Part shown: positions 24,250 through 34,975 of the stretch, piece by piece
Position numbering within the stretch: position 1 is the stretch's first letter
Layout of the letters: every line of letters starts with the position of its first letter
Assembly (NCBI GenBank): GCA_026826555.1
Contig: JAKSZT010054324.1
Span: 2,963,908 to 3,027,907 of the forward strand
Direction: 5' to 3'
DNA: 64,000 bases
From: Tolypeutes matacus
Lineage: Eukaryota > Chordata > Mammalia > Cingulata > Chlamyphoridae
Notes under the pieces: model-generated
The model's input: the letters and a program-made list of their open reading frames with translations, nothing else
The model's database searches: none
What the model was told of the DNA's origin: nothing
Translations under genes and position numbers: made by a program

Positions 24250-25085
24250 GGACATCATTTTATTTTAAAACTCCCCAGATACCAAGAAGGACATGAAAAG
24301 ATGTTCAATTTCATTAGTCACCAGGGAAATACAAATCAAAACCACAATGAGATAGAACTTCAGATCCACTCAGGTGCCTAGAATAAAAAAAAAAAAAAAA
24401 ATCAGATGGTAACAAGCATTCTTGGGGATATGGAGAAATATAAACCCTCATATGCTGCTAGTAGAGATGTTAAATGGTTCAGCCACTTTGGAAAAAAATC
24501 TGGCAGTTCCTCAAAAGATTAAAAATATGGTTACTATATGACTCAGCAATTTCACTCCCAGGTATATACCCAAGAGAAATGAAACCATATGTCTATGAAA
24601 AAAAAACATGTACAGAAATATTTATAGCAATGTTATTTATAATAGCCAAAAAGTCTAAACAACCTAAATTTCTATCAACTGAAAAATGGGTAAATGAAAT
24701 GTGGTATATCCATATAATGAAATGTTATCCAGCCATAGAAAGGAATGAAATCCTGGAACATGTTATATCATGGATGAAACTTGAAAACATTATATGAAAG
24801 AAACTAATCATGAAATGCCACATATCTGATTACATTCTTATGAACTCTCTAGAACAGGAAAATCTACAGAAACAGAAAGTAAATTAGTGGTTGTTTAAAG
24901 CTGGGAGTGGGTAGACAGGGAGTTAGTAGCTAAAGGATGTGGGTTTTTTTTTTTGAGGTTTGTTCTAAAATTGACTGTGATGATGGTTGCACATATATAT
25001 CTGTGAATATGCTACAATCTATTGAATTGTATGCTTTGAATGGATGAATTGTACAATACATGAATTGTATTTCAATAAAGCCATA
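24250..25085 (+). mobile_element. Old L1, ORF2 3' end and 3'UTR
   Basis: 'agtcaccagggaaatacaaa', 'ttcagccactttggaaaaaa', 'caggtatatacccaagagaa' and 'cagccatagaaaggaatgaa' are L1 ORF2 3' landmarks. The element ends 'tatttcaataaagccatat'. An internal A run sits at 24387-24401. It is more diverged than the L1 elements at 22.5 and 44 kb. Confidence 0.85.
24474..24797 (+). pseudogene. L1 ORF2 C-terminal remnant
   Basis: A 107-aa frame with 'VQPLWKKIWQFLKRL', 'ISLPGIYPREMK', 'IAMLFIIAKKSKQPKFLS' and 'MWYIHIMKCYPAIERNEI' matches the C-terminus of L1 ORF2p. Only this segment remains, without endonuclease or reverse transcriptase. Confidence 0.85.
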
Positions 25086-25485
25086 TCTTAATTTGCCAGG
25101 GCTGCTATAACAAAGTACCACAGACTGATTGGATTAAACACTAGAAATTTATTGTCTCAATGTTTTGGAGTCTAGAAGGTGTCGGTAGGATCATGTTTTC
25201 TCTGAAGTCTGTAGCATGCTGGTGGTGGCTTGCCAGCATTCTGTATCTCCATCTACGCTTTCGTTACAGGGCCATCTCTCCTGCCTGTCTCCAACTGACC
25301 TTCCGAATTTCCTTGGCTCCTAAGGATTCCAGTCATAGGGCATTAAGGCCCATCCTGGTTCAGTGTTGCCACACCTTAACTTACAACATCTTCAAAGATC
25401 CAGTTTACAAATGGGTTCACATCGGCAGGACTGGGGGTTAGGACTTAAACTTGTCTCTGTGGGGGGCATGAGTCAATCGATAACA
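25086..25485 (-). mobile_element. Solo MaLR-type LTR, minus strand
   Basis: Read on the minus strand it starts 'tgttatcgattgact' and ends near 'agccctggcaaatt', the terminal pattern of ERVL-MaLR (MLT1/MST-like) LTRs. Internal landmarks include 'gggctgctataacaaagtac' and 'tgggttcacatcggcaggac' on the plus strand. No matching 5-bp target duplication is visible ('ccata' versus 'agttg'), so an end may be lost or decayed. It abuts the L1 tail exactly. No viral coding region is present. Confidence 0.7.
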
Positions 25486-25849
25486 AGTTGTTAGAAAAAA
25501 AAAAAAAAAAACACTCCCCAGAAGATTTTAATTTTCAGGCAGGGTGGAGAACCAATGGCCTAAAACTTTGCAACCCCTAACACTAGCCACAATCCCTTGA
25601 CTGGAAATACTACCTGAACCACAGCAAGCTGTGATATCCCAGGAAAAAAATTAGCACCATCAGTTATGGCTTTTAGATTCTTTAAAGTGCAAGTAAAAAA
25701 TTCTTAAAAGTTTTACCAGATTCAGTTTCTATACTATCTATTAATTTTTGTTAAACTATAGGTAAATACCATTTATTAAGCTGTGTACAATTAAAACATT
25801 TTTTAGAAAATGTATGTTCACAAAATTAATGTTTGCTCTGCTCTCTTCT
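25486..25849. other. Poly-A and probable hAT scrap
   Basis: A-run at 25495-25512, then 'gcagggtggagaaccaatgg' near 25540-25560, which looks like the last part of a MER5-like hAT element. The remainder is unassigned. Confidence 0.3.
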
Positions 25850-26340
25850 TTGCTCTTGTATCTGCTTAACACTCCAGTCTTGTGTCTTACACTTCTCCCC
25901 CTTGCATCCTAAGATCCAGTCATACTAATCTACTAACAGTTTCCCAGAGTTTGCCGTATTTTCTCTCCAGCCCTTTGCCCATATTGTTCCCGCTTCCTGT
26001 ACCACTCTCTCCACCTCCCCAGCATGTAATTCCTCTTTATTCTCCAAGACTCAGTAAAGATGTCAAATACTCAGTATAGATGTCATTTGCTCTGTTAAAT
26101 ATTTCCTGACCCTAAGTTGAGTTAAGGAGCCTTCTGATGACTCCAATTACACCTCATGCTTCCGGTATCATAGGGTTTTTCACACACCTTTGCCTATTTG
26201 CTATACTGTATTCCTTTCTGGACTGTAAGCTTCATGAGGAAAAAAATATACGTGCATTAGTCACCGTTTTATCCTACTCTCTAGAATAGTGTACCAAGCA
26301 TAGAGTAGTATACCAAGCACAATAAATATCTATTAAATTG
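25850..26340 (+). mobile_element. L2 LINE 3' end
   Basis: 'agccctttgcccatattgtt', 'gtcaaatactcagtatagat', 'aatatttcctgaccctaagt', 'ctggactgtaagcttcatga' and 'caagcacaataaatatctat' follow the L2 3' terminal order over nearly 500 bp. Confidence 0.7.
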
Positions 26341-26699
26341 CACTTATTGGGGCACATATTTTTATTTGTATACATACACAATAATAATGTCAATTAGTTA
26401 TTGTGATATTGTCACAATAAAATCAATTAGATATTGCAGGACAAAAAACCTTTAACGTAAAATATGTAAATAATTGATAACTTCCTTGAGGGGAAACCCT
26501 TTCATGCTAAATGCCATGCATTTGATAATTAGTGGATGTGCCTTCTCTCTCAGTTAGTAGATTTGATTCCTTAAGAAAGTCTTTTGACATCCTTGGACTT
26601 CAATTTAACATCTGTAAATGATAAATGATAAATTACCTGCCAGAAAGCTTGGGCATGAAGAGCAGTTTTTCTCCTAGCTCTAAGAACTATGATTTCCTG
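26341..26699. other. Unassigned sequence with a small hairpin
   Basis: 'ttattgtga' (26398-26406) pairs with 'tcacaataa' (26412-26420) around 5 nt. 'tcaattag' flanks both sides as a direct repeat. The stretch 26570-26620 may be a MIR scrap. Confidence 0.4.
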
Positions 26700-27400
26700 G
26701 TCCCAGCCATGAGGGTCCTTGCCACAAGTTCACATGAGAGATCCATGCTCTAAAATTAGGTGTTTCTGCTGCTTCCAGTGGTAAAGGACTGCCTGGACAG
26801 CATTCTGCCTCCTCTGGCAAATGGTGCTGGAGTCATCTCTGGCATATCAATGAGAAACGATGTGCTCAATGGCGAAGACCAGAAATCCCAGAACTGCGCT
26901 CTTTAGTTTCTTGGAAACCCCCAAATTCCCCACAGCGGATACTGCCTCCTATGCATGAGGCGTGAGCAATATGCTTTGTGCTGAAGTGGAAATAATGTTG
27001 TTCAAATGATAGCCTAATAAACTAGTCATTACTTCTAATTGCTGGTATTAGCACTTTAAATTTCCATTCTCCAAGATTATTGTTGTTTTCATTATTAAGC
27101 GACTCTCAAACTTGCTGCACTTTCTTACTTTGTCAAAGATCAAGCTGCCGCAGGAATATATTTTTTCAAAATTCACAATTTTGTTGCTGAATTCACTGCA
27201 AAGAACTTTGTGCTTCTTTAATGAATTAAAATTTAAATCTGGAACACTAGCTAGACCCAAATTGCCCATTGCTGTTTCAAAGCTCCATAGCATATCAAAG
27301 CAATAAGAGCACAGAGAGCCCAGTACAGGAGACAACCCAAATTGTATAATGAGAGATAGGACACACAGATTTTGAGGCAAAGCTTACAGTGCCCAGGGCA
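26700..27400. promoter_or_regulatory. Low-repeat block, candidate conserved regulatory DNA
   Basis: There is no transposon signature over about 700 bp. It contains 'atgcatgaggcg' near 26951, 'tcattattaagcgac' near 27090 and 'tgaattaaaatttaaat' near 27220. Two chance frames overlap on opposite strands (27048-27380 minus, 27112-27306 plus) with no domain. Conservation is suspected from composition and lack of repeats, not shown. Confidence 0.3.
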
Positions 27401-27639
27401 ATTGTGATTGTGAATATTCTGTTCTTATTTTTATTGTTAGGTACAGGAAAACCCAACATATTACTGTGCAAACTCTGGGTCCCAAACTCTCTTGCATATT
27501 CTTAGGCAGTGTATTCTATTTTTTGATTTAGGTTCTATGAAGTATTCCTTTGTTCTTCATCAAATCCCTGTTTAACCACATCACCTTGAAAGTTCTGCAA
27601 ATTCCAGTAATACTAACTCATTGAAAAGAGGCAGAGTGA

Positions 27640-27895
27640 TTGAGGAGAAAGGTGTGCTTTGGAACTTGAAAGAGTGTGATTAGAATCCAGCTGTAACACA
27701 AGGAAAGGGTTGAAATCTCATTGAACCTCCCTTTCAGGGTTATTGAGATCACAAATAAAGTTAGAATGAGATCATTAGGTCGTAATAAGCTCCACAAGGC
27801 AGGGATTCATATCTATTTTGTTCCCCGCTGTATCTCCAGTACCTAGAATAGTGCCTAATACATAGTATTCACTTAATAAATATTTTGGGGGATAA
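27640..27895 (+). mobile_element. MIR-like remnant followed by L2 3' end
   Basis: 27640-27770 reads like a worn MIR ('ttagaatccagctgtaacac', 'cattgaacctccctttcagg'). 27785-27895 is an L2 tail: 'aaggcagggattcatatcta', 'gctgtatctccagtacctag' and 'cacttaataaatatttt'. Confidence 0.55.
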
Positions 27896-27947
27896 ATGAA
27901 TAGTCATATATGCAAGCCATATTATTGGTACATAGAAATAGTCAATA

Positions 27948-28027
27948 CGGGAAACGGATGTGGCTCAAGAGGTTCGGCGTCCGTCTACCATTTGGAGAGA
28001 CCGGGGTTCGATCCCCGGTACCTCCCG

Positions 28028-28061
<34 letters not shown>
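27948..28061 (+). mobile_element. Young tRNA-derived SINE (left-monomer type)
   Basis: The element has an A box 'tggctcaagaggt' and an intact RNA polymerase III B box 'ggttcgatccc', then 'ggtacctcccggt' and a long A tail. A perfect 14-bp target duplication 'agaaatagtcaata' flanks it (27934-27947 and 28062-28075). The intact promoter, perfect duplication and long tail mark it as one of the most recent insertions in the window. The 78-aa and 98-aa frames across it are by-products of the poly-A/poly-T. Confidence 0.92.
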
Positions 28062-28063
<2 letters not shown>

Positions 28064-28075
28064 AAATAGTCAATA

Positions 28076-28819
28076 AATGGAAGTTTCTAGGATTGTTTCC
28101 AGAATTAATGGGGAATGGGAAAATCTGCTCAGATGACAAGACGTAAGAATGTAGGATGCTTGTGGAGAGACACTGAAAATGGATAAACTTTTCAGCAGGA
28201 GATGGAGGATTGTCATATGCTTTATGAACTTGTCCCAATTATGTGTCTAAATGCATCCTTTCTCGTGGGTTCAGTCTCCCAATTGGAAGAAACTGTTTAT
28301 ACTGGCAGATTGTGGTGTAGTATGACATCAACAGTGTTTGTTTCTTCAATACAATGGAACAAGACTCACCTAACCAGTACAACCAGAACTATTCTGAAAG
28401 GTTGGAGAAGATTTTAGCTAAAAATGTGAATTAAATCCTTCCATTTATATCTAGAATTTTTGGAATCTAGTTTGTGCAATCACAGAATTTCTGTCTGTTG
28501 AGGGTAATCTATGACTCCTTACATAAATTAAATGAGGCTCTCAGGTTTCCTTTCCTTATCTAGACCCTTACTTAACTTTTATGGTTAATTATGGTAGATA
28601 GACATTACTTGGAAAATAAAACCTATTTGTTTTATGTATCTTCATGAAGCTGGGCTATGAATTCTGCCTCAAAATCAACTGTTGGAATAATTACTAGTAT
28701 GATAGAAAGTTGAACCTCCATCATAGCATGTACCATACTGTATTTTACCAACATTTTATTCTGGAAACAAATCAAATCTGTAGCTATTTGAAAGAGTAAT
28801 ACGAAGAATATACAAATAT
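28076..28819. other. Unassigned sequence
   Basis: No exon or repeat recognised. Confidence 0.3.
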
Positions 28820-30005
28820 TCTTCATTTAAATTCACCAAATTTGAACATTTTGCCACACCCACATATGTCTCTCTCCCTCCATATGTTCATAATACATAC
28901 ATATATAACATACATAATATCTGAAATAGCTTATATATTTGTAATAGATTGTAGATATGATGATATGTCACCCCCTCTGTGACAGTTTTAATTTGATGAA
29001 TCCCAAAAAGATTAGGTTCTTAAACTAATCTATTCCTGTGAGTGTGGTACCATTTGATTGCATTAGATTCACTAGATTAGATTGCTTTCCTGATTGAACT
29101 AGTCAGTGAAGTGTGAACCAGCTTCAGTCTGTGCCCTTTTGCTGGGTCTGATATAAAGGAAGACATGGAGAGAGAGAGAGGTGCAGAGAAAATAAGTGGT
29201 CATTTTTTTTACTCTGCCATGTGCGAGAGGACTTGATGATCACTAACAGCCAAAGCTTAAGCACGAAGCTCCCAAAGGACTGGGCCCATGGGGCAGCTTA
29301 AGTCTGAAGAGACAAGCCTTATATCTGGTTACCCACAGCTGAGCTCTGGCAGACAGTAGATTCTAAAAGGAAAGGCAGAGACCTTGGCAGAGATCAGAGG
29401 CCATCTTGCTTTGCCACATGGCAAGATCCTGAGAAAGTATCTCTGCTGATGCCTTGATTTGGATTTTTCACAGCCTCGGAACTGTAAGCTTTTACCCCTA
29501 ATAAAATTCCCGTTATCAAATCCAACCCATTTCTGGTATTTTGCATTGGCAGCCCTGTGCCAAACCAAGGCACCATCTATTTTAATGTTTCAGTATTGAT
29601 GCCTGAACACCTAGAACTCTCTTCTCCATAACCACAATAGCATTAGTACACCTAAGACATTTAAAAGTGATATGATAATGTTATTTTATTTATACTCCAT
29701 ACTAAAATTTCCCAATTAGTTTAGTGATGTCCTGTTTACTGTTATCTTAGAGGGGGATTAAGATCCAATCAATGATCATACATTATATTTAGTTGTCATG
29801 TCTCTTTAGTATCCTTCAATATTTAATTGCCCTCCCCCCCACACACACACTTTTTTGGTCTTTCATGACATTAATTCTTTTGAAGAATCCAGGTTTTCCT
29901 GAAGAATATCCCTTAATTGGGGTTTGTTTGGTTATTTCCTCATGATTAAATGTTAAATGTTTTCTGTTAAAAATTCACATAGGTGAGTTTATATAACCAA
30001 ACTGT
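28820..30005 (-). mobile_element. Old L1 3' region split by an LTR
   Basis: 'tttgaacattttgccacacc' before the LTR and 'caatgatcatacattatatt', 'ttagttgtcatgtctcttta', 'tctttcatgacattaattct' and 'tttcctcatgattaaatg' after it match the antisense 3' region of ancient L1M elements. The LTR at 28978-29572 interrupts it. Confidence 0.6.
28978..29572 (+). mobile_element. Solo MaLR-like LTR inside L1
   Basis: A 595-bp segment starts 'tgtgacagttttaatttgat' and ends 'ccaaaccaaggca'. Flanks 'ccctc' (28973-28977) and 'ccatc' (29573-29577) make a 5-bp target duplication with one mismatch. It has the typical end phrases 'cctcggaactgtaagctttt' and 'taataaaattccc' (polyadenylation region). No internal viral genes remain. 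Confidence 0.7.
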
Positions 30006-30029
30006 ATTTTATTTGTCTTTTTATGTTTT

Positions 30030-31235
30030 ATATTTTTCCTACTAGAATGTGAGCTCTTAACATATAAGGTCCATGTGTCATTGATCTTTGTAACCTCAGA
30101 ACTCAACAGAGTCCCTGGCACATGACAGGTACTCAGTAACTCCTTGTCTCACCCTCTCCCCCCAATCTGTTCCCTCTTTTCATTCCTCATTTCAGTTGAT
30201 ACACCTACATCTACTTAGTCACCCATACTAGAAAACTGGTTATTCATGACACCTCACTCTCCTCTTTTTCTCACCTCTAAATAATCACAGAGTCCAACCT
30301 GTTTTACCTGCTGTTTATTTCTCAAACTGTCCCTTCATTTCCCTTCCAATTTCAGGCCTTTACCATCCTCTCCAGGACTATTGGAGCTTCCCATCAATTG
30401 GTCTCCTTGCTGCCAGTCTTAGTCCCATCAAATCCAGCCATAAGCCAGCTTTCAGAGTGACCAATCTGACAAGAAATGTGACCATGAAGCTCTCCTGATT
30501 AAAATCCGTCAGAGCTTCCAGGGACATATAAAATGGAATCCAAACTTTCTGACCTGAGAAAGAGTCCCTCCAAGATCTGATTCCCTCTTACCCACCACCT
30601 CATTGACTTGTGACTTTTTTTCCAGTAGCACTGAAATCCTTGGAATAGAAGTAGTAGTCTCCATTTGTTGAGAGCCACTATGTGTTAGGCATTATAGTGC
30701 CTCTACTACACGTATGATGTAATGTAATCCTTACATCAATTTATGAGGTAGGTGGAATTACTCACATTTTATAGATGAGGAAATGAGTTTGCATAACCCA
30801 AAAAATAAGCGGTAGAAACAGGGTTTAAACATGAACCTGAAGTCCTTGCATTTTCCACCCTGTCAAGGTCACCCTACACTATTTCTCACCTTCATGCCTA
30901 TCCTCTGCATGCATTGTCTTTCCCCAGCCACTTGTCTTTTTGCCCAGCTAATTCTACTGATCCTGTAGAATTCAGATGTAGTAACTGTTTTACCTCCTGT
31001 GTTAGATTAGAGACTTCCTAAATGTTTCCAAATTATCCTAGCATATCTTGAGGACTGTACTTGCTACCTTATCATTTAATGATCACTTTATATGCCTGTA
31101 TGTCTCGCTTGCCCACTACAGCACCAGGGCTGAGACATAATGTGTTCTCCATGTATAGCCAGAGTAGAGTCAGAGTAACAACCCAATAAACATTTGCTGG
31201 GTGAGTGCAAGGACGATAGTGGACCACAGAGCACT
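30030..31235 (+). mobile_element. L2 3' sequences interrupted by MIR
   Basis: 30030-30180 has 'agaatgtgagctcttaacat' and 'agagtccctggcacatgaca' (an L2 end). 30200-30635 and 30886-31235 read as a second L2 3' region: 'ctccttgctgccagtcttag', 'gatctgattccctcttaccc', then 'agcaccagggctgagacata' and 'caacccaataaacatttgct'. An antisense MIR lies between them. Confidence 0.6.
30640..30885 (-). mobile_element. MIR SINE nested in L2
   Basis: 'atgtgttaggcattatagtg', 'acattttatagatgaggaaa', 'gcggtagaaacagggtttaa' and 'ctgaagtccttgcattttcc' are antisense MIR from 3' end to 5' end. Confidence 0.7.
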
Positions 31236-31427
31236 TCAAACTGCCATGTTTCATGTTGCTGACTTAAAGAAACGCATTGTATACACTTATCAAAATTACA
31301 AACACAAAGTCAAAAGAGATGACTAAGTTATGTGACAGAATTGGAATTTCAAATTCCTTAATCTATGCTGAAAAGAAAATAGAAAACTCTAAAAGAATAA
31401 TGTGTAAATAATTTTTTGAAAATCAAT

Positions 31428-31521
31428 GTGGGAGCTTATGTGGCTCAGTGGTTGAGCGTCGGCTTTCCATGTACAAGGTCCAAGGTTCAATCCCCAGCCC
31501 CAGTACCTCAAAAATAAAAAA
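31428..31521 (+). mobile_element. tRNA-derived SINE, right-monomer type
   Basis: 'gggagcttatgtggctcagt' followed by 'ggttgagcgtcggc', B-box-like 'ggttcaatccccag' and 'cccagtacctcaaaa' plus an A-rich tail. Target duplication 'aaaatcaat' at 31419-31427 and 31522-31530. A single monomer, as at 1.1 kb. Confidence 0.88.
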
Positions 31522-31530
31522 AAAATCAAT

Positions 31531-31679
31531 AATATCCCTACCTCTAATATTACTATTTATATCTTTTGTGTTTTACATTTTATGTGCTCATGCATTTCAC
31601 TCTGTTACACTCATAGGATGGAATACATCTTAGGTGCATATAAAATGTAAAATGCAAATTGTATATATATGTTGCTATT
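31531..31679. other. Unassigned sequence
   Basis: No recognised feature. Confidence 0.3.
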
Positions 31680-32700
31680 TTCATTTATCGTATTTTAGGT
31701 ATTTCTATTAATATTCATGATTACCATTTTATTGAGCATATAATATTTCATTGACTTGATTTTATTAAATCCATTCCTCTAGTGTTGGTCATTTATGATT
31801 TTTCCAGTGTTTTGGAATCACTTCCATAATCATTCCCGTGTGTACATATTTCACTAGGAGGAATTATGGAGAGTAGAATTACTGGATAGTCTTTAGCCTG
31901 TGTTTCTTTACTATTGATAGTCCTCTAAGTAATATTTGTGTTCATATCATTTGCTCATTCATTATTTTGGATCCTTGATGTTTTCCTTCTGAGTTTGATT
32001 GAACTCTTCATATATTATAAATTTTGTGTCTAACATTTCTAATATCAACATTTTTTTCAATTAGTTGTCATATAAAATTCTTAATCACGTTATTTTTCAC
32101 TTAGTAGAGGTTTGAAATTCTATATATTCATTTGTGACAATGTGTTCCTATGAGGTTCTTCAATAGGTTATTATATTGTTTAACGTGTGGCTCTAAAACT
32201 TTTCCTAAATTTCTGTGATTTATTTTAATACCACTTATTAAGGTAAGCCTTCCTTACCTGCTGTTTGGGAAAACTGACAAATTTTCATATACATTTTTCA
32301 CTGTTTATGTTGATTTAAGTTTCTGTGCTTATGCTGATAACACAATTTTAAGTCCTACTATTTTATTATAAGTTTAATATCTAATATGACTAGATTTCCT
32401 TTCCTTTTCTCTGTTCCAATTGTCTTTTAAAGTCTCACCCATTCTCACATTGCTGTGCAAAGTTGTTGAATTTCTAAAAATCGTGTTGGCATTTTGATTG
32501 AAATAGTGATATAGCTCTGAACTCCCTTGGGGTGGGCAGATAGGTATATAATTTGTTAGTTTCACTGAGGCATAAATTATACCCCTCCATTTATTTTAAT
32601 CCTTATAATCTTCCAATTAAGATTTATAATTTTCTCTGCAAAGTTCTACTCTTGTCTTGTTCAGTATAAACCTAAGTGCTTGAGGTTGATTTTAATAAAA
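31680..32700 (-). mobile_element. Old L1 ORF2/3' region, antisense
   Basis: 'ggaattatggagagtagaat', 'tgttcatatcatttgctcat', 'gattgaactcttcatatatt' and 'tttttcacttagtagaggtt' follow antisense L1 ORF2 3' sequence, much diverged. The limit near 32700 is approximate. Confidence 0.5.
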
Positions 32701-32925
32701 TAATGATTGCAACCATTTACAAATCATATAATGTGTACCAGGCATTATGCTAAGCATTTTATCCATATTCTTTGGCTGCTGTTATTATCACCATAAGGCC
32801 TATGAGCAAACTGAGGTAAATCAAGTAAGTTGTCCAGGGCACAGGAGAGCTACGATTTGCACAGAGGACTTTCCAACTTCAAAGGCTATGCTCTTAACCA
32901 CCGTCCTGTCCTTATTAAGCTGATG
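32700..32925 (-). mobile_element. MIR SINE
   Basis: 'gtaccaggcattatgctaag', 'taaggcctatgagcaaactg', 'taagttgtccagggcacagg' and 'aaggctatgctcttaaccac' are antisense MIR in order. Confidence 0.75.
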
Positions 32926-33544
32926 AGCTACTAGGATAATGAAATTCAGCCAGTGTAAAAGCAAAATTCTTGTAGTAAGGTCAATCTCTTACCTGGGTAA
33001 GAAGAGGAAGGCCAATGTCAGTTTAGAACATGAAAAAGACTTGAACTGTTTAGTAGAGATTTTCTACAGTATGAAGCAACAAAGTGAAATGATTGCTTTA
33101 AACAAAGTAATAAAACTCGTGTCTGCATTAATAGATGTACTGTGTCAGTTTTTGGAAGGAGAGATTCCCAGTGGATCAACATCTAGGACCCTATGTTCTC
33201 AGTCCCACATTTCAAGAGTAACCTTTATGGCTGGGCCTTTCCTTAGGAGACAATAACATGGTGGATAAAGAGGAGTTATGTGGAATAAACAGTTGAGAGA
33301 TGAGAATTTTTAGCTTGGTTAAAAGAGGGCATTTGAAGAGTTGATATGAGCAAGAGGGAATAGCCTATGGTGAATAGAAATTTCAAGGAGACAGATTTTG
33401 GCTCCAGTGATAAGAATTTAGCAGTATAAAAGTGAAACTGGATCCCATGCAATTTAGTGAGTTCCTCATCCCTTGAAGTGTTTGAGCAGAGACCAGAGGT
33501 TACAGAGAAGGGATTGCTAAATGGTAAAGGAAGTTGACCTAGAA
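32926..33544. other. Unassigned sequence with weak open frames
   Basis: Frames 32939-33256 (+, 105 aa) and 33276-33689 (-, 137 aa) were inspected. Neither has a domain, and the minus frame runs into the MER5-like element at 33545, so both are treated as chance. Confidence 0.35.
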
Positions 33545-33734
33545 TTGTGGTTCTTAAAGTACATACAAGTGCAGGACCAGTAGCAATAGCATCACCTGGG
33601 AACTTGTTAGAAATGCACATTTGTGGATACCATCCCAGACTACTAAAGCAGAAACTGAGGGTGGGGCCCAGCAATCTCTGATTTCTCAAGCTGTCCAGGT
33701 AATTCTTGGGTATGCTAGAGTTTGAGAACTACTG
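33545..33734. mobile_element. MER5A-like hAT MITE
   Basis: Starts 'ttgtggttcttaaag', contains 'agcatcacctgggaacttgt', 'tagaaatgcacatttg' and 'gaaactgagggtggggccca', and ends 'gtttgagaactactg'. This is the full-length pattern of the 190-bp MER5A Charlie-derived element with worn terminal inverted repeats. Confidence 0.85.
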
Positions 33735-33743
33735 ACATAGGTG

Positions 33744-33777
33744 AACTCTAAGGTCCTTACAACTCTAAGGTCCTTAC
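33744..33777. repeat. Perfect 17-bp tandem duplication
   Basis: 'aactctaaggtccttac' occurs twice in tandem without a mismatch (33744-33760 and 33761-33777), ten bases beyond the MER5A-like element. Confidence 0.9.
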
Positions 33778-34927
33778 AAGCTTAAATCTTCTCACTATTT
33801 GTGATGCAGTATACATTTACATCAGCACAGCCATTTGTGTTCTGCTTCTAAAGAAAGTTAATTGCTGAGATAACAGAGAGCTCATTATAGAGTGGCTTCA
33901 TCCAATAAATGACTTCATGATGTAAACCTTGAATTCTTGTAGCTGAACTTCAGGAATCCCAACAAATGACTGGTCACCAAGCTGTGTCCAGTAGTGAAGG
34001 AATGGTTCACTCTCATACTATGATGTCTACATACCCCTCCCCCCCCCCGCCAAAGTATAGTTTAGTAAATGAAGGATAACCTGGGTTATCATCCCAATTT
34101 TATTCTTTCCCTTTCCTCAAACTGAAGTGAAATCCTCTAGAGGTGGGTTAGAGTAGATGGGAAGAACTTTAAATTTAATTACTTACAGTTAAGACACAGC
34201 AGAGGTTGAATTCTCCTTGCCACTTGCTCATCTGTTTCTTTGGCCTATAGGGGCCATGTCTCATCCATCTTTGTTTCTTCCACAGTGCTTAACATGATGC
34301 CTATGAAACATTAGTGCTTAATCATTGCTTATAAAATGCAATGTATTTAATTTGGTAGAGTCTCCAGGTTTAAAAATATTTTTCATTATGAAATCAAAGC
34401 ATTATGATTAAATAAAACAGAGAAGTGTAGAAGACAGTCCCTTAAGCTCCACAAACCAAACACAGCTGCTGTTTATATTTTAGATAACAACTTTTGACCT
34501 TTACTCGCATTTTCTATAACTTTGTTTTTACATAGTTATAATCACATATTGCATAAAATTCTGAATGCTGCATTTTTTCATTATCATTGTATATTGAGAA
34601 ATCAAATTAAGTGGTACATTCATATGTGCAAAGAGAACATAGTAGTTGTTGTTGTTTTAATTACAGAGCTAAACTGATCTTTATCATGAGTCTTCAACCT
34701 ACGAGGCAGTTATCAAACTTAAACTTGACAATTAATGATGCCTTAGTCTCTTTCAGTTTAAACGGTTTCTCTGCTAAATATTAAACTAAACTTCAACTCT
34801 CTCAAGGAATTATTGGGTTAAATAATTCCTTGGGTGACTGAGTGCCCTTTACATAGATGTTCAGTGTTTTAGACATCCTTCGCTCCCTCTGCTTCTTCAC
34901 AAGATGGGATCTGGGTGTTTTATTTTC

Positions 34928-34929
<2 letters not shown>
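33778..34929. other. Unassigned, with C-run and L2 scrap
   Basis: A C-run sits near 34036-34048. 34240-34335 has 'ttcttccacagtgcttaaca' and 'attagtgcttaatcattgct', a probable L2 3' scrap in sense. The rest is unassigned. Confidence 0.35.
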
Positions 34930-34958
<29 letters not shown>

Positions 34959-34975
34959 GTTTTGTTTTGTTTTGG
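34930..34975. repeat. (TTTTG)n microsatellite
   Basis: About nine TTTTG units. The Lys/Gln/Asn-rich minus-strand frame here is its by-product. Confidence 0.9.

Noticed and set aside
27948..28061. Possible tRNA gene (A and B boxes)
   Set aside because: Poly-A tail and a perfect target duplication show a SINE, and no complete cloverleaf with acceptor stem is present.
28978..29572. Possible provirus with genes
   Set aside because: Only an LTR bounded by a 5-bp target duplication is present; there is no internal gag/pol/env-like frame, so it is a solo LTR.
33276..33689. 137-aa minus-strand open frame
   Set aside because: Part of it comes from a MER5A-like MITE and nothing in the rest resembles a protein family.
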